NCBI GenBank assembly: GCA_003290165.1
Contig: QNQO01001831.1
Span: forward strand, 62,001-126,000
Length of the DNA stretch: 64,000 bases
DNA from: Berberis thunbergii
Taxonomy: Eukaryota > Streptophyta > Magnoliopsida > Ranunculales > Berberidaceae
Reading direction: 5' to 3'
Below are positions 33,410-42,817 of this stretch, one piece after another. Below the pieces are notes generated by a model. The model was not told where the DNA came from and made no database searches. It worked only from the letters and a program-made list of their open reading frames with translations. A program made the position numbers and the translations under genes. Numbering within the stretch: position 1 is the first letter of the stretch; each line of letters starts with the position of its first letter.

Positions 33410-34137
33410 GAAGTGCCAACTGATCAACCGAAGGGACACATCCCTACCCACCAATCTCGTCCAAACCGCTACTAGGGACATGCCCAAGTGACGTTGAGTT
33501 CACCAATGCCAGGCCTTTCATTGTAGCACTGATTTTCAAAAGGTGGGCTCCTAGAACCACCACGATATGGATCAATTTTTCTGCTTTCATAAGTATCCTC
33601 TTTGTCGGTCTGTACATCACAAACAAGTAACTCCATTAATTTTCAAACAATGACCATCAGGAAAAATTGCAGCAGAAAAGGGAAGGGTGAGATATACCAT
33701 CCTTATCCTTGGAGGCTTGTCAACAGGCCTCTCACTAGTGTATCTTCTATCCACGTAGACATTTTTAAAGAAGTCCCAGAGTCTCACAATATTACTGTGA
33801 GTGAACATTTGATCAGAAAGAACCCAATCACTAAGAATCAATACTAGATAATAAGGGCCATGAAATAACCAGCTATCAAGAATAGAATGGCGTTGTGGAT
33901 CGAATTCTTTAAAATAAATCTCCCTTGCACGCTGTGTAAGACAAGAAACACAGAGTTCATACTTCAAAACCTGACACTGAGGGGTTTATTGGCAGGCAAG
34001 GTACCAGAAAATAAGTGATAGAATATGCATCTATACCTCATTTCCACCAGCTTGAAGTGCACTAACTTTTGATGTAATAAAGTTTGCCATGGACACTGAT
34101 TTTACTCGACGTGTGAACTCGCGACTGGGAATCGATT
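33410..34137 (-). pseudogene. captured AGD14-type ArfGAP gene fragment, four exons
   Basis: Exons on the minus strand: 34137-34037 (SREFTRRVKSVSMANF, the end of the ArfGAP zinc-finger domain), 33931-33870 (QRAREIYFKEFDPQRHSIL), about 33801-33698 (FFKNVYVDRRYTSERPVDKP then PRIRM) and about 33608-33420 (TDKEDTYESRKIDPYRGGSR then SPPFENQ). This is the characteristic run of plant AGD14/AGD15-type ADP-ribosylation factor GTPase-activating proteins. The upstream exon with the CxxC zinc ligands is absent, so catalysis is impossible. Splice sites remain for most exons; the fourth exon ends in stops. Confidence 0.86.
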
Positions 34138-34618
34138 CTGAAAGAGAAAGTCAGCGAATTAAAATTAAGTAGTGTATGACCTAGATTAATAATATTTTCC
34201 CTATCCAATGCAATCACATCTAAAAGGATTGTGATTCTTGTAAACAAAGACACTTAAAACTACAACTTAGAGCATGTTGCAGGTACACAAGCAGAATTCA
34301 AGACAAAGCTGTTGCTCATCGTTGCGCCTAAAACTACAACTTAGCATGTGGAAAGCACACAAAAACAAAATTCATGATACACCACTAAATGCATCATGAA
34401 ACAAATATTAAGAACCATGTGTACATTCAGCTGCAACCATTAGTGGCATTCATTTTCAGCTTTCACTGCATACCATTTGACCAACTGATCCATGATTTGA
34501 GCACAACAAAGCAGTGCATCGAAGATAATACTAACGGTGAAAAATACCACAATAAATCCATTTTTTTAAATGAGTACAAATGACTTGAAAACAAGGAGAG
34601 ACAGATACAGAGGAAACC

Positions 34619-34734
34619 TCGCACAGCTCGTTAAATTGAGCTTCCAAGGCGATCAGGTGGACAGATTGAAAACTAACAGCAGCCAAAACAGATGGATTTG
34701 CGGTGGCTTCCATCTTCATAGCGCCTGAAACCCT
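34619..34734 (-). other. unidentified captured 5' exon with start codon
   Basis: The frame reads MKMEATANPSVLAAVSFQSV then HLIALEAQFNELCE and meets a GTTTCC donor-like site at about 34619. It has the look of a genuine first coding exon (Met followed by open, biased codons) but I do not recognise the protein. It is the most upstream coding piece in the sense of the captured genes and could supply the start codon of a chimeric transcript running into the ArfGAP exons. Confidence 0.5.
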
Positions 34735-34879
34735 AGCTAATCACTGCCATTGCTAATCTACAGCGAAAAAATCAGTAAAAGAGATACCTGAGCTACTGAG
34801 CAAGAGTTACTAAAGGTCAGATTGCAAACCGATTCAAGCAAAAAATTGCAAAAACGAACAAAAACAAGCGCACACTCAC

Positions 34880-35451
34880 CTGCGTATTTTAATGAAACAG
34901 AGATCAAATCTGTGAAGTCGCGAATCGGTGACATTCGATGTTGTTCTCAATGAAATTGAAGTTGCTCCGGGAGTTGACAAAGCTAAAGACGATCAGATCT
35001 CAGAGAAGGAGTGTGTTGAGAATGAGATACCTGAAACGGAGAAGGAGATCACGGCGAGAAGTAGAGCACGTTGGAGAGGGAGAACACGGCGAAACAGGTT
35101 GGGCGTTGACAACACAGGGTGATAATCGGAGAGGGAGAACAATCGAAGAGGGAGAGCAGAACGGTGAGGGAGATGAGAGCAGTCGGAGAGGGAGAGGGAG
35201 AGGGAGAGGGAGATACGGCTTCTGCTTCGTTCCTTCCTTCCTTCTTTCTCTCTTCTGTTTTATTTCTCTTTTTTTTTTTTTTTTTGGATCGAGCGGGCAC
35301 TTTGGCGCCCCTGGCTTTCATAGCGGTTTTTAAAAATCCCATTCATCAATTAACCAAAATCACTTTGGCACCTCCAGCGAAAATACCTTTCATAGCATTC
35401 TTAAAAAAACGCTATTATCATGGGCTATCTATAACCATTTGTGTTGTAGTG
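34880..35451. repeat. right terminal region of the Pack-CACTA, with purine-rich low complexity
   Basis: A GAGAGGGAGA-type purine-rich stretch (about 35120-35215) and a T tract (35262-35286) precede the right subterminal repeats, ATAGCGG/AAACGCTAT units at 35319-35430, and the end GTTGTAGTG at 35443-35451. On the minus strand the polypyrimidine stretch lies just upstream of the captured exons, where a promoter or 5' UTR would be, but no defined promoter element was recognised. Confidence 0.6.
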
Positions 35452-35779
35452 TCTGCTATAGAGAGTTTGACCACTTTGTATTGTAAACAACTCGGGGTCG
35501 TTGTTACGTAGCCATGTCCAATAGTGAGCACGTTGCGAACAGTTTAGCTGGGGGTTGCCCGCGTTGTGTCTTGTTCCCGAGGTAAGCTGCTTGAGGCTTA
35601 TCCTGTTTGTTCGACCGGTCGGCCGTAGTTGCTGCTAAGAATGAGTTACAATGGCCAAGGCTTTTGTGTCGAGTCAAGCACCATATGCTCGGGCTGGCAT
35701 CCTAAATAGCTTTTATCTAGGCACTGGCCGTATGACCTTTGTATCGGCGCAAATGGCCTTCGCGAATATTAGAATGTCA

Positions 35780-36690
35780 GTTCGTTTGAGTCTGAAGACA
35801 CTGATTCGGAGGTTCCATAGCAAACCGTCGGGATCAGTGCAGAACTGACTAGGCAACTTTTTGAATCATGTATGACCAAGTAAAGTGGGCTACGGATTCG
35901 GGGAGTAAAAGTTTGGCGACCAGGCTGAAAAGCAGTGGCCCCAAGGCAAGCCGTCAGAATTAGTTCAGGACTAACTAGGCTCCCACCTTTCAAATCATTT
36001 ATGTACAAGTAGAGCGGACTACAAATTTGGAGAGTAAAGGTTTGGCAACCAAGCTAAAAAGTAGTGGTCCCATGGCAAGTCGTCAGAATCAGTTCAGGAC
36101 TAACTAGGCTCCCACCTTTCAAACTATCTACACCCTCCCCACGCGGTGGGAGCTACGAATTCGAGAAAGGTTTGGTGATCAGACTGAAAAGCAGTGGTCC
36201 CGTGGCAAGCCATCGAAATCAGTTCAGGACTAACTAGGCTCCCACCATCCAAATTATTTACACCTGAGTGCACCAAGCTACAAATTTGGTTCGGTGACCA
36301 CGCTGAAAAGCAGTGGTCCCGTGGCAAACTGTCATATCAAGTCGTGCCTGATTGGATTCCCACCTTTTGGACTATCTACACCCTCACAGCGCGGGCTACA
36401 AGTCTAGGTTTGGTGATTTGGCTGCCACGCTGAAAAGCAGAGGTCCTGTGGTGAGCCATCGAAATCAGTTCGATATTGACTAGGCTCCCAACTTCTAGAC
36501 TATCTACACCCTCGCGGTGGGGGCTACAATTCCAAGTTTTGTGATTTAGCAGCCACGCTGAAAAGTGGTGGTCCCGTAGCGATCCATCAGTATCAGTTTG
36601 GGACTGACTAGGCTCCCACCTTCTAGACTATCTACACCCACACGGTGGGGGCTACAAGTCCAGGATTTGATCAGAAGCTTTCATTGCTAG
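35780..36690 (-). repeat. tandem array, ~120-bp unit, in the Grande-like element
   Basis: Around seven units of 116-130 bp each carry GTTTGGTGACC..GCTGAAAAGC, AGTGGTCCCGTGGCAAGCC, AGTTCAGGACTAACTAGGCT and CTATCTACACCCTC. Starts lie near 35911, 36040, 36170, 36289, 36409, 36534 and 36655, with a more diverged unit before. The array lies between the protease and antisense ORF, the hypervariable 3' region where Tat elements are known to grow tandem repeats. Confidence 0.88.
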
Positions 36691-38740
36691 TCGTCACCAG
36701 CTAGGCTTACCTGGTTAGGTTCGGCGAACATTGACTGCGAAGGGGACAATGATCAATGGTGAGTCATCATCACAGGGTGTGATAGTGCTGATTAGACTCT
36801 CACTTCCTAAACCATCAACGCTCGTGCTAAGCAGACTAGGTATCGGGATGAACCAGAAGCCATCATAATCAATCTTGGCTGACTAAGCTTGCCTGATTTG
36901 AATAGAAGTTTCGCCTGCTAGGGGTGTGCGAACCTAATCCATCAACATGTTGTGTGGAGTGGATTAAATTACCTTAAATCAGTTGGTGATCTTAAGGTAT
37001 AATCTGTATGTCAGAGTTGACTAGGATCTCTAGTGTTCGTGCCAAGTAGTGACAGATTGTTGTTTGAATAATAGGTTGAGCCCACGTGCCCGTTGAGAAA
37101 GCACTAGGGTTTCCTGCATGGTGTGTTGCGTGTATGGCGTAGATTGAGCGGTGACACGCGTACTGCATAGGCTGCGTGACGATTGAGTATTGGTTACTCC
37201 CCCTCAATTAATGGGGTTGCATGCAGTAATATTAATTGATTAACGTCATCTTTGCAGTTTCCTTGGGAACAGTCATCTTCCAGTTTCTCGTACGGTATTC
37301 AATGTCTGGAAGTTAATACTTAAATGCCCGCTTGGTGAACCATCATATCTATATAATGGTATTTTCCAATCGTTGTAGGCACTATCTTTCGCAGAGCTTA
37401 TCTTCTGTAATGTTCTTGCTTGAAGAGAGTGTTTTGGTTTTTCCAAAGGCTGAGGGTTTATCTCCGTGTCTGGAGTCTCCGAATGTTCTGACATTTGCAA
37501 AGGCCAAGCTCCTTAATAGTTGTTGTTATGTGTGGTTGCCTGCTATGGGTGAGCATGTAGTTGATCTGCTGAGCTCTAGTAATTTCTTCTCATTTTGCAG
37601 AAAAGTAATACAAATTTCTTATAAAGGGAGATGCCTTGGTGTTACACCATACCACTTGCGTCTTCGTGTGCTCGGATCCTGCTGTTGACCGATGGTTGAT
37701 CGAAGTGTTGGCTGATGTGTGGTGTCTCCGGGCGTGATAGCTCTCTGTCACACCTGCCATCGCATATGGAAAAAGTGGTCTCTCTTGACGACACTGTGAG
37801 ATCGTAACCACTTCGCTGCTTGTGACCATCCTCATCGTCCTTCTTCTAAGCCCTTTAAGGAAGTTGGATAGACGGTGGGATGTTTTTTGAGGAAATCAGC
37901 AGCTAGTTGTAAGGTATACAACGTTGTAGTACGAGGCTTTTCCAGATTGATTTGATGGAGCAATCTGAATGCTCAGTTTTTCAATCTCTTCTGGCACTTC
38001 GTCTTTATCTTGGGAAGGTTTCGAGCTCCCCCATTCTCTTATCTTTGCTGTCACTTGCAGATTACTCGGATCGAAGGGTTTGCAAGATTTCGTTAGACTC
38101 TGTCCATTGCAGAATTGTCTAAGTTAGTCTTTTACTTCAATTCACATTGTATTCAGATGCTTGTAGTGCTCAGTCTTTTGTATCTGCCTCTGGGCGTTCG
38201 TAACATGTAGTCTTTTGTATCTGCCTCAAGGTGTTTGCTGTTACATCTTTCCAATAATCAATACAATTTGTTTTTCATAATTCTTTCTTTATTTCTTAAA
38301 AGATTCCAAATCACATGTCTTTTAAGAACTAAAACTCAATATTGACTAAAGAAAGGAAAACAAACAACTTTAAAGCAAACCAACTGTTGACGGAGAGAAA
38401 CTGATCATGGCCTTGAAATGAACTCAAGTTGCTCTCGCGGATCGTTTAGTGGACTGTTGAGGTGTTACATAGGTCACTGAAGAGTAAACCTTGCAAAGGG
38501 GTGGATCTCCACGCCGACGGAATGTCGGGGGGAAGTGTTCCCGCTTGCCATTGCCTTTATGACTCACTGGGTGGGAAAACTGATTACTTTCGTATCGCTA
38601 AAAAATGGTGTATTTTCCATTCAATTGCCTTGCACTGGGTCAGGCTGCTCTGCATGATGTAGTTGAATTTGGGAGCACTCTATTTGTTTCAGTGCAGCGT
38701 AGTGGCAGCCTCGTGTCGTAGTTGGTCTCCACGTATTGTT
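36691..38740 (-). other. long non-coding interior of the Grande-like element
   Basis: This is where RT, RNase H and integrase would be expected after protease on the minus strand, but no RT box, RNase H or HHCC/DDE-like sequence was found in any frame. Short frames (37332-37688 plus, 37273-37500 minus) have no recognisable motif. The region therefore seems to have replaced or lost pol. Confidence 0.55.
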
Positions 38741-38749
38741 CCTTCTTAG

Positions 38750-39119
38750 TGGTTAGCACTATACTTAACACACTGGTGATGGGTGGAGACCACTGCATCA
38801 ATCTGGTGGAGCCATGGCCTTCCCAGGATGAGATTGTAGGATGATGGTGTGTCTACCACCATGAAGTCCAAAAATAGGACCTTACTGAGCTGCGGTTCTC
38901 CTGCTACCGGAGCTAACCCTCCTTGAGGTCCATGTTGTGGAACGCGTTGTAGAACATAACGTTAAGTGAACTTCCTATGTCGTCCAGAGCTATTTTTACT
39001 TTCCACCTTGCTATGGAGACCAATATGACTAAGGCGTCGTTATGTGGAGCTCGAACTCCTTCGAGGTCCTTGTCTGTAAAGGTCAAGGTGGGAATGAGGC
39101 TTTGGATACTTGAGTGCAA
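38750..39119 (-). pseudogene. protease region of the Grande-like element
   Basis: The minus strand reads LTFTDKDLEGVRAPHNDALV then ILVSIARWKVKIALDDIGSS, which corresponds to the Tat-lineage retropepsin start (FTDxDxxGVxxPHNDALV...ILVDNGSS). The catalytic D-x-G core appears as DDIGSS. After a stop near 38913 the frame continues with VVDTPSSYNLILGRPWLHQI (about 38860-38800), the second conserved protease segment. No polymerase follows. Confidence 0.85.
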
Positions 39120-39279
39120 ATGTGTCTGTCCTCATCCGTGGATTGTGTCCACATATCCAGTAGTGTCTGCTGTAGGGCCTATATGATTGGCCTACATTTG
39201 GTCCGACTACCTGAAAGACGTATATTATCCCTAGAATCTCCTTCTCTAGTTATTTAACTAACTCCCCCTATCATTTGTT

Positions 39280-40602
39280 GTTCTGTTGGCTTCTCAGACT
39301 GCAAGAACTTTTTCAGTTTGCCTTTGTGGATCCAGTACTCAACTTCGTACCTCAGACTCTTGCAATCATTGGTGTTGTTGCCGCTTTCCTTGTGGTATGC
39401 GCAGTACTTTCCATTGTAGCATTTGGCAGGGTCTCCGCATGTCTTTGGGGGCCACTTCAGTTCCTCCTAGTTTTTCATTGATTTTAGTACGACCAACAGG
39501 TTAGCGTTTAGGGGTGTCATCACTCTGGATCCAATGTAGTTGGATGATTTCTCTGGCTTGAACCGAACAGGGTCTGGCCTGTGGTCACCGCGCTTCCTCT
39601 TGTTTTGTTCCTCATCCGCGGGTCTTTTTCCTTCCTTGTCTCTGGGCGCGGAGGGCCTCCTATGGTTTTTGTTTCCCTCTTTACGGTCCTCGATCTTCCA
39701 AGGTGATGTCTTTGAACGCTCTTGAAGAGCTCTGCCATGTTCAGAAGGGGCTCCAAGGTGAGGTATTCGTAGAGCTTTCCCTCGTTAAGGTCCGCAGTGA
39801 AGGCCATCACAATTGTATCATTGCTGCTCTCGTCGATGAGGGTTAGCTCGTTGTTGAAGCACGTGACATACTATTGGAGTGTCTTGTCGAACCTTTGCCT
39901 CAGGGAGAGTATGTAGTGCGGGCATTTTCGGAAGGCTTCCGACGAAACGCGTCAGGAATTCCTTTGCAAGCGTTTTGAAGGAGTCGATGGACTTCAACGG
40001 AAGGCTGTGGAACCACGTCAATGCGAAGCTTTTCACACTAGTTGGAAAGGTCCTGCACGTGATGGATTCGAATTCTTCTTTAAGGGCCATTACATGCTGG
40101 TAATGGCATAGGTGGTCGGATGGATCGCTGGTTCCATCGTAGGAGTCGAGCTTTGGAGAATTGAACTTCCTCGGTAGGGCCTCGTTCATAATTCAATCCA
40201 CAAATTGTGAACGGAGAGGCGGTGCAGTACCTCCGGGTCATGCGCTCCTCTGCGGAGGGGGTTCCCCGGGCCGACCCTCTCTGTCCTAGCGTTGAACTCA
40301 GTGTTAGCCACGCAGCCACCTTTAGTCCAATAAGAACTAGCAGGTGATTGACTTTCCTATGCTTGCTCCCTATCATCTGCCGAAGGCGGAGGTCTGTGTT
40401 GTTCCTGGTCTCCATTAGCGGGTGGTAGATTGTCACGTGAGAGCTTCCACCGCTTTGGCAATATTTGGGACTCCAACGTATCGATTCTGTTGTTGCCACC
40501 GTCGGTACGGGAGTGTGAGTCGGCTAAGCGTGCAAGATACGAGCTGCTAAAGGATGAGGTATAGGGACAGCCAAAACGTTCGACGTTCCCCCTAGTTCTC
40601 AA
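39280..40602 (-). pseudogene. gag of the Grande-like element
   Basis: The capsid-like core at 40189-39818 reads PKLDSYDGTSDPSDHLCHYQ then CRTFPTSVKSFALTWFHSLP and FKTLAKEFLTRFVGS, the Tat-lineage retrotransposon gag domain (DGTxDPxDHL, ArxWFxxLP). Further along, at about 39420-39290, minus frames give YCAYHKESGNNTNDCKSLR and IHKGKLKKFL, the Tat CxxH...C zinc-binding segment. The N-terminal part (40602-40200) is Arg/Ser-rich. The frame is broken in several places. Confidence 0.88.
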
Positions 40603-40681
40603 TTGTTACGTGACCTGGTGGTCACCATCTCTCTGTGTTTTGAAAGGAGACGACGCTTAGTATAAAGTTAAGAGCTATGTC

Positions 40682-40703
40682 GTCCCCACGGACGACACCA
40701 AAC
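40682..40703 (-). promoter_or_regulatory. primer binding site region of the Grande-like element
   Basis: On the minus strand TTTGGTGTCGTCCGTGGGGA follows the LTR end directly. TGG complements the tRNA CCA tail, and the phrase resembles the TTTGGCGCCGTC..GGGGA leader common in plant Tat elements. I did not assign the tRNA. Confidence 0.7.
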
Positions 40704-41390
40704 TGATGCAGTCATTTTTCGCTCCCTGATTTGACCCGGTTCCTGCTGACCTATTGACCTACACAAGTAGCATACGTGAGCCAGGGACCACTGTTGCGAT
40801 GGCCAATGGCACTACAATGCTAAAGTTATATAGGGCTCTGAGGAAGGTGTAATGCTGTAACAGGAAATTTGTAGTGTACCTTAGCTTACCAACCTCATGT
40901 CTTATTTATAGTAAAAGGGGTCCTAGTTTAACCAAACCATCATAGGCGTAGTTTAGGGAGGAGATCTTGGTGAAGATCCCTCTCTAATTAGGAGTTGTGT
41001 TGTAGGAGAGAAGTTCCATGTTAGCTCTGCACTCCAAGATACACGGGAAATAGTTTCCAATCCAAGAGCAATCCATAGAATGGAGTTTTCCTGTATGAAA
41101 GACACTCTGGTGTTTGCTTCTTAGTTGGAAGCAGAGAACAACTTTAATTGCCCATCTGAAGTTGATCATCGAGATACTCGACTATAGAGGGCTTACGAGT
41201 ATTGAGGATAGCTATGAGACGTGTGGGCCTAGCATGTTGTGAGAGTCCGAGTCGGCCTGGCGGACTGAATTGAGCGGGCTTAGAACTGCTTGGGCCTGTT
41301 CAGTGTTGGGCTGATGCTGGGGCCTTATTTCCTCGAGATCATCATGGCACGTGTACGGCTCAGGGGTGTAATCACTTTTATGTATCATCA
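40704..41390 (-). repeat. 5' LTR of the Grande-like element (687 bp)
   Basis: This is the partner of 22646-23321, starting TGATGCAG and ending TGTATCATCA on the plus strand, followed by AATAG. In element orientation it lies upstream of gag. Confidence 0.94.
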
Positions 41391-41395
41391 AATAG

Positions 41396-41861
41396 CGATA
41401 AAAGATCATAATAAAATCTACTAATATTGCAAAATTCTAACTTATGGCACGGCTTTGGCTTGGCATGCTAATGACCCAACCTTCCTCCGTAGCTCAAAGT
41501 AGAGTGAGAAAAAAATGTTAAAATTTTAGTTACCGCAGAATGTCTAAAAGTCTAGCTTATTCCTAATGTTGATTATGCAAGTAGGAATGGTACATAGAAT
41601 AGCTTGATTTTTTCTCATTATTGGAAGTCCAAGATAGGCAGGAATTCTATACAACTTGTCGGGTTTTTACAATGGAAAGGTTGAGGGAACAAAAAAATCT
41701 AAGCTCGCTTAATCTTTTCTTGCAATTACCTTTAAATAGATTTTTGCCACTCCAAACAACTTGAGAAACTCTCACCAAGTAACTACATTTGTCAATAAAT
41801 GAAGTTTGGTAACATGAATATATCTAATAGCATCTAGTATCATGTATAGTTCAGCTACATT
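41396..41861. other. short spacer between LTR element and CACTA element
   Basis: AT-rich DNA with no coding or repeat signal. It continues the pre-insertion sequence that ends at 22645 on the other side of the LTR element, and it ends with ATT (41859-41861), the target duplication of the CACTA element. Confidence 0.5.
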
Positions 41862-42570
41862 CACTACAAAAAAGGTCTTTAGGGACGTAGTCACAATTGT
41901 CGCTATAGACAACATTTCGTCGCCATAAATATGGGGCGACAAAATATTCGTCGCGCAAAGGTTGTCACCACAGCTCTGTCTCGCAAGCCTTTGCGCGAGG
42001 AAAAATAATCTTCGTCGCTACAAATGCCTTTTTGCGCAACGACACCACACCTCCGTCTTGCAAGTCTTTGCGCGACGAAAATACGCTTCGTCGCTACAAA
42101 TGCCTATTTGCGCGACAACACCACAGCTTTGTCTCGCAAGGCTTTGCGCGACGCAACTAAATCTTCATCGCTACAAAATCATTTTTGCGCGACGACATTT
42201 TCGCAAATCTTTGCGGGACGAAAATAAATCTTCATCACTATAAAATCCTTTTGCGCGACGACACCAAAGATCGTTGCATAAGGGTGCGTCGCGTGATACT
42301 GTTTTGCGCGACGCTAATTTCATCGGAAGAAATAGAATTGTTCTTCGTGCAAAATATACTTACGCGACGATCCCTTTCGTCGCATTAAATGTTGTCGGCA
42401 TAACTCAATTGTAACGATCCCTTTCGTCGCGTTAGACTTTGTCGGCTTAACTCAATGGTGATGAACCTTTCATCGCACAAGATATTCTTTACGCGACAAC
42501 AATATTCATCACTCTAATGTTGTCACACAGGTTACGTCGATCCAAACACGCTTGATCTATTCTTATGCGA
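41862..42570. repeat. left subterminal repeat region of the CACTA element
   Basis: Many direct and inverted copies of TTTGCGCGACGA and TTCGTCGC occur in about 700 bp, with partial ~90-bp phrases (CGTCGCTACAAATGCCTTTT, TGCGCGACGACACCACA) repeated near 42010, 42090 and 42170. These short reiterated GC motifs in AT-rich DNA differ from the flanks and resemble those of the right end. Confidence 0.9.
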
Positions 42571-42817
42571 CAGAAATTTTTGTCGCTTAAAGTTATCTTT
42601 AATAATTTTGAAATCTTTTAATTCAAATATTTATTTTAATTAAATTTGAAATATTTATTAATTGAATCGTCTCACGCATAGAAAGGTTTGGCTAATTTAT
42701 TTAAATACTATTAACTTTACAAATTAATAATGTAAAATCATAATGTATCCATTACAAATTAAAAATTTTAAACCGTACTGTATAGTTACAAATTAAAAAA
42801 ACACATCAGTACATTTT

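Larger units (their letters stand above)
26208..35451 (-). mobile_element. Pack-CACTA element, 9.2 kb, carrying fragments of at least six host genes
   Basis: The element starts CACTACAAGAAAAAT and ends with ATTTGTGTTGTAGTG; the outer CACTACAA is shared. Flanking TCT (26205-26207 and 35452-35454) is the 3-bp target duplication typical of CACTA. Subterminal regions carry repeats of ATAGCGTTTTTAAAACGCTAT at 26220-26440 and 35315-35430. No transposase is present. Reading the minus strand from right to left, the body holds an unidentified first exon, then AGD14, UNC93-like, an LRR receptor exon, ABCC, RAPTOR and a UBA protein, with introns retained. Strand was assigned from the captured genes. It sits inside the Grande-like retrotransposon and so is younger than that insertion. 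Confidence 0.85.
22646..41390 (-). mobile_element. Tat/Grande-like LTR retrotransposon lacking pol, minus strand, with nested CACTA
   Basis: LTRs at 22646-23321 and 40704-41390 are flanked by the target duplication AATAG (22641-22645 and 41391-41395). A PBS-like sequence sits beside the right LTR and a polypurine tract beside the left, so the element reads right to left. Gag (about 40.6-39.3 kb) and protease (39.1-38.8 kb) are recognisable, but no RT, RNase H or integrase was found in the ~9.5 kb of its own DNA. The rest is a long 3' region with a tandem array (35.8-36.7 kb) and a plus-strand ORF (23.4-26.1 kb), the plan of Grande-type elements. A CACTA element at 26208-35451 interrupts it. 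It must have moved with enzymes from relatives. Confidence 0.9.

Noticed and set aside
35049..35342. Open frames with SPSPSPSP or GEGEGEGE runs
   Set aside because: Translation of a purine-rich simple repeat and a T tract.
41962..42388. Overlapping 67-93 codon frames with repeated CATTPQLCLA-type peptides
   Set aside because: Produced by the subterminal repeat motifs of the CACTA element, not by a protein gene.
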